From positions 1 to 7,200 of the forward strand of contig JAAZED010000364.1 in NCBI GenBank assembly GCA_012512465.1: 7,200 bases of DNA. Direction: 5' to 3'. Every line of letters begins with the position of its first letter. The first letter of the stretch is position 1. Under the pieces are notes generated by a model. The model saw only the letters and a program-made list of their open reading frames with translations. It made no database searches and was not told the origin of the DNA. Source of the stretch: Oxalobacter sp. (GTDB taxonomy: Bacteria > Pseudomonadota > Gammaproteobacteria > Burkholderiales > Burkholderiaceae_D). Shown here piece after piece: positions 5,297 to 7,200 of this stretch. Made by a program: the position numbers and the translations under genes.

Positions 5297-6577
5297 ATGG
5301 CTACACAAGAAAAGTACCCAAATCGGTGGGTGCAGCTAATTCTAGGTATTGTCTGTATGGCCACCGTGGCCAACTGTCAGTACGGCTGGACGCTGTTCGT
5401 CGCACCGATCCAAGATAAATATCATTGGGCACGTACATCAATTCAGCTTGCATTTACCATCTTCATTTTCTTCGAAACCTGGCTGGTTCCGGTAGAAGGT
5501 TGGCTGGTTGACAAATTTGGTCCTAGGCCAGTTATTTTTGGTGGCGCGATCCTGGTTACCATCGGCTGGATCATGTATTCCTATGCCTCCACTCTGACTG
5601 TACTGTATATCGCTTCCGTCATCACCGGTATGGGTGCTGGTGCTGTTTACGGTACTGCGGTGGGTAATGCGCTGAAATGGTTCCCGGACAAGCGTGGTCT
5701 TGCTGCGGGCGCAACAGCTGCCGGTTTCGGTGGTGGTGCTGCTATTACCGTTATTCCGGTTGCTTCCATGATCAACAGCTCCGGCTACGAGCAGACCTTC
5801 CTGGTATTCGGTATCATCCAGGGCATCATCATCTGTATCTGCGCGATCTTCATGCCACGCGCCAAGCTGCCGCCAGGCACCAAGGCTGTACCGCGTGTTG
5901 TATCCAGTAAGAAAGAGTTCACCCCGACCCAAATCATGAGAGAGCCTATTTTCTGGCTGATCTATGTCTGCTTCGTGGGTGTTGCTTCCGGCGGTATTAT
6001 GGCAACGGCTTCCTTCGGTCCGGTTTCCCGTGACTACGGTCTTTCCCGTATCCCGGTAACCCTGATGGGTGTTACCCTGCCACTCTTGACGATGGCAATG
6101 TCGATCGACAACATTGCTAACGGTGCGACACGTCCACTTTGCGGTTATCTCTCTGATCGTTTCGGCCGTGAAAACATCATGTTCCTGGTGTTCATGGGTG
6201 AAGGCTTCGCACTGCTCGGTCTGATGGCTTATGGTCGCACACCGATCGGCTTTATGCTCTTCGCAGCGCTGACCTTCGCATTCTGGGGCGAGATCTTCTC
6301 ACTGTTCCCATCCATGTGTGCTGACACCTTCGGTGTGGCAAACGCGGCGGGTAACGCAGGTACACTGTATACAGCAAAAGGGACATCCTCACTGCTGGTT
6401 CCGTTTGCAGCAGGCCTCTCGGCCGGCGGTAACTGGGATCGCGTGTTTATCCTTTCCGCATGTATCGCATTCACCTGCTCGATCCTGTCCTTCTTCGTAC
6501 TGAAGCCATGGCGTCGTCGCTTCATCCTCGGCAACAATGCAGAGGTTGAGGCTTTAGAAGCGAAAGCAGCAGCATAA
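5297..6577 (+). CDS. Oxalate:formate antiporter family (OFA) MFS transporter, OxlT-like
   Basis: This is a major facilitator protein of 426 residues with about 12 membrane helices, likely an inner-membrane carboxylate exchanger. OFA hallmarks are the QYGWTLF segment in helix 1 (28-34), the loop motif VDKFGPR (71-77), KWFPDKRGLAAG (127-138) and the second-half motif LSDRFGRE (285-292). The two basic residues essential for oxalate binding in Oxalobacter OxlT (Arg272, Lys355) are kept as Arg279 and Lys361. OxlT Trp324 is kept as Trp330, while Tyr328 and Trp352 become Phe334 and Tyr358. It is therefore a relative, not OxlT itself, and the substrate may be oxalate or another small carboxylate. Codon choice (TTC, ATC, GGT, CTG) is more biased than in neighbouring genes, suggesting high expression. 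It appears monocistronic, with its own promoter and terminator. Confidence 0.88.
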   Translation: MATQEKYPNRWVQLILGIVCMATVANCQYGWTLFVAPIQDKYHWARTSIQLAFTIFIFFETWLVPVEGWLVDKFGPRPVIFGGAILVTIGWIMYSYASTLTVLYIASVITGMGAGAVYGTAVGNALKWFPDKRGLAAGATAAGFGGGAAITVIPVASMINSSGYEQTFLVFGIIQGIIICICAIFMPRAKLPPGTKAVPRVVSSKKEFTPTQIMREPIFWLIYVCFVGVASGGIMATASFGPVSRDYGLSRIPVTLMGVTLPLLTMAMSIDNIANGATRPLCGYLSDRFGRENIMFLVFMGEGFALLGLMAYGRTPIGFMLFAALTFAFWGEIFSLFPSMCADTFGVANAAGNAGTLYTAKGTSSLLVPFAAGLSAGGNWDRVFILSACIAFTCSILSFFVLKPWRRRFILGNNAEVEALEAKAAA

Positions 6578-6590
6578 TATAGCTTTTCAG

Positions 6591-6620
6591 ATCAGGGGTT
6601 TTTGCTGAATTGCCCCTGAT
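6591..6620 (+). other. Hairpin after the carrier gene
   Basis: ATCAGGGG (6591-6598) pairs with CCCCTGAT (6613-6620) around a 14-base loop, with outer AGCTT/AAGCT arms further out (6581-6585, 6624-6628). No T-run follows, so it may be an mRNA 3'-end stabiliser or part of a compound terminator. An alternative pairing of TTCAG (6586-6590) with CTGAA (6605-6609) is possible. Confidence 0.5.
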
Positions 6621-6636
6621 AACAAGCTAAATGCAC

Positions 6637-6668
6637 AAAAGCGGTAGTGTTTCGACACTACCGCTTTT
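6637..6668. terminator. Bidirectional terminator between convergent genes
   Basis: A perfect 14-bp stem (6637-6650 with 6655-6668) is capped by a TTCG tetraloop. It has an A-rich left arm and a T-rich right arm and tail, so it can end the carrier transcript on the plus strand and the regulator transcript on the minus strand. Confidence 0.93.
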
Positions 6669-6690
6669 CTTTGCCTGAAAGTCGGGATAA

Positions 6691-6783
6691 AATGCCATTG
6701 AATGGCACTTGCCGGCATTAAGTGCCAGGCAGAATGTACGGGAATAAAAATGCCGTGCCTGTGTCAGAAGGATAAGGCGACAC
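6691..6783. repeat. Short inverted repeats between terminator and regulator
   Basis: Two mutually exclusive hairpins overlap: TGCCAT/ATGGCA (6693-6698, 6702-6707) and GGCACTT/AAGTGCC (6704-6710, 6720-6726). A weaker pair, GTGTC/GACAC, lies at 6761-6765 and 6779-6783. The octamer CGTGCCTG occurs twice (6754-6761, 6804-6811). The region 6669-6833 has no recognisable gene; it is the 3' flank of the minus-strand regulator. Confidence 0.35.
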
Positions 6784-6833
6784 AAAAGAGAAATTGGCTG
6801 CGGCGTGCCTGAGTTGGGAAAATGAAAAGAGGA

Positions 6834-7200
6834 TTAAATTTTTCCCTGGTTTTTCAGGCGGCTCAGTGTTTCCGGGGAAAGATTCAGATAGGATGCCAGT
6901 TCTTTTTTCGGCATACGATCAAAGAGGTCAGGATGTTTTCGCAGAAAACGGTGTACCCGGCCCGGAGCATCCAGAAGGTGCAGTGTAATGGTATGTGACA
7001 TGATACTGCTCATGATACGCATGACTTCCAGCTCAAAGAATTGTTTTAACTTGGGTTTGTCCTGAATATAGGCTGACCATGCCGGCATGGCAATCCGGGC
7101 AACCCGGGTTTTGGTGACCGCAATAATACTGAATGAGGCTGCCTTGTTCAGCCGCCAGGATGCATAGGTCGCCTCCATATAGCGTTCACTGGTGAAACGC
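6834..7200 (-). CDS. Crp/Fnr-family transcriptional regulator (C-terminal part)
   Basis: The frame is open through the right edge, so only about 122 C-terminal residues are seen; the ATG at 7178 is probably internal, because reading on gives RFTSERYMEATY, a cyclic-nucleotide-binding-domain-like context. The order is the end of the effector beta-barrel (SFSIIAVTKTRVARI), a long dimerisation helix (about KLKQFFELEVMRIMSS), then the DNA-binding helices with MPKKELASYLNLSPETLSRLK. The recognition helix keeps the E--SR pattern used by FNR (Glu209, Ser212, Arg213) to read TTGA or TGA half-sites. The protein ends only five residues after the SRLK segment (at KNQGKI), so the wing seen in classical Crp and FNR is missing, as in many short Crp/Fnr relatives. 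Effector and cysteine content cannot be judged. It converges on the carrier gene and could regulate it. Confidence 0.82.
   Translation of the reverse strand, partial: RFTSERYMEATYASWRLNKAASFSIIAVTKTRVARIAMPAWSAYIQDKPKLKQFFELEVMRIMSSIMSHTITLHLLDAPGRVHRFLRKHPDLFDRMPKKELASYLNLSPETLSRLKNQGKI

Overview
This window looks like chromosomal DNA from an oxalate- or glyoxylate-using proteobacterium. The gene set fits a betaproteobacterium of the Oxalobacter type: a hydroxypyruvate isomerase, an MOFRL-type glycerate 2-kinase, a pyruvate kinase and an oxalate:formate-antiporter-family carrier lie within 6 kb. The organism call is inference from gene content only; there is no rRNA or other marker. No tRNA, rRNA, insertion sequence, CRISPR array or prophage gene was seen.

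Layout. The left edge holds the C-terminal part of a PLP-dependent beta-eliminating lyase (tyrosine phenol-lyase/tryptophanase family), closed by a hairpin terminator at 634-670. A candidate promoter with an overlapping palindrome (679-710) precedes hyi (804-1583). A 178-base gap with a terminator-like hairpin and a second promoter plus palindrome leads to gckA (1762-3033). pyk (3056-4483) follows after only 22 bases, and this pair ends at a strong terminator (4513-4542). A small FlK-like acyl-CoA thioesterase (4598-5005) stands alone. After a 291-base AT-rich leader with a good promoter and an FNR-like palindrome comes the OFA-family membrane carrier (5297-6577). A perfect 14-bp, UUCG-looped hairpin (6637-6668) separates it from a convergent minus-strand Crp/Fnr-family regulator cut by the right edge (6834-7200).

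How the genes work together. Hyi interconverts hydroxypyruvate and tartronate semialdehyde, the product of glyoxylate carboligase. Glycerate 2-kinase turns the derived D-glycerate into 2-phosphoglycerate, and pyruvate kinase makes pyruvate and ATP from the PEP formed by enolase. The carrier probably exchanges a C1/C2 carboxylate, and the thioesterase may clear a small acyl-CoA. Glyoxylate carboligase and tartronate semialdehyde reductase are not in the window. The gckA-pyk pairing recalls the ttuD-ttuE order of tartrate-utilisation operons.

No clearly new system is visible. The points most worth a second look are the lyase active-site substitution, the FlK-like thioesterase that lacks the fluoroacetate gate, the altered substrate-site residues of the carrier, and palindromes overlapping all three predicted promoters.
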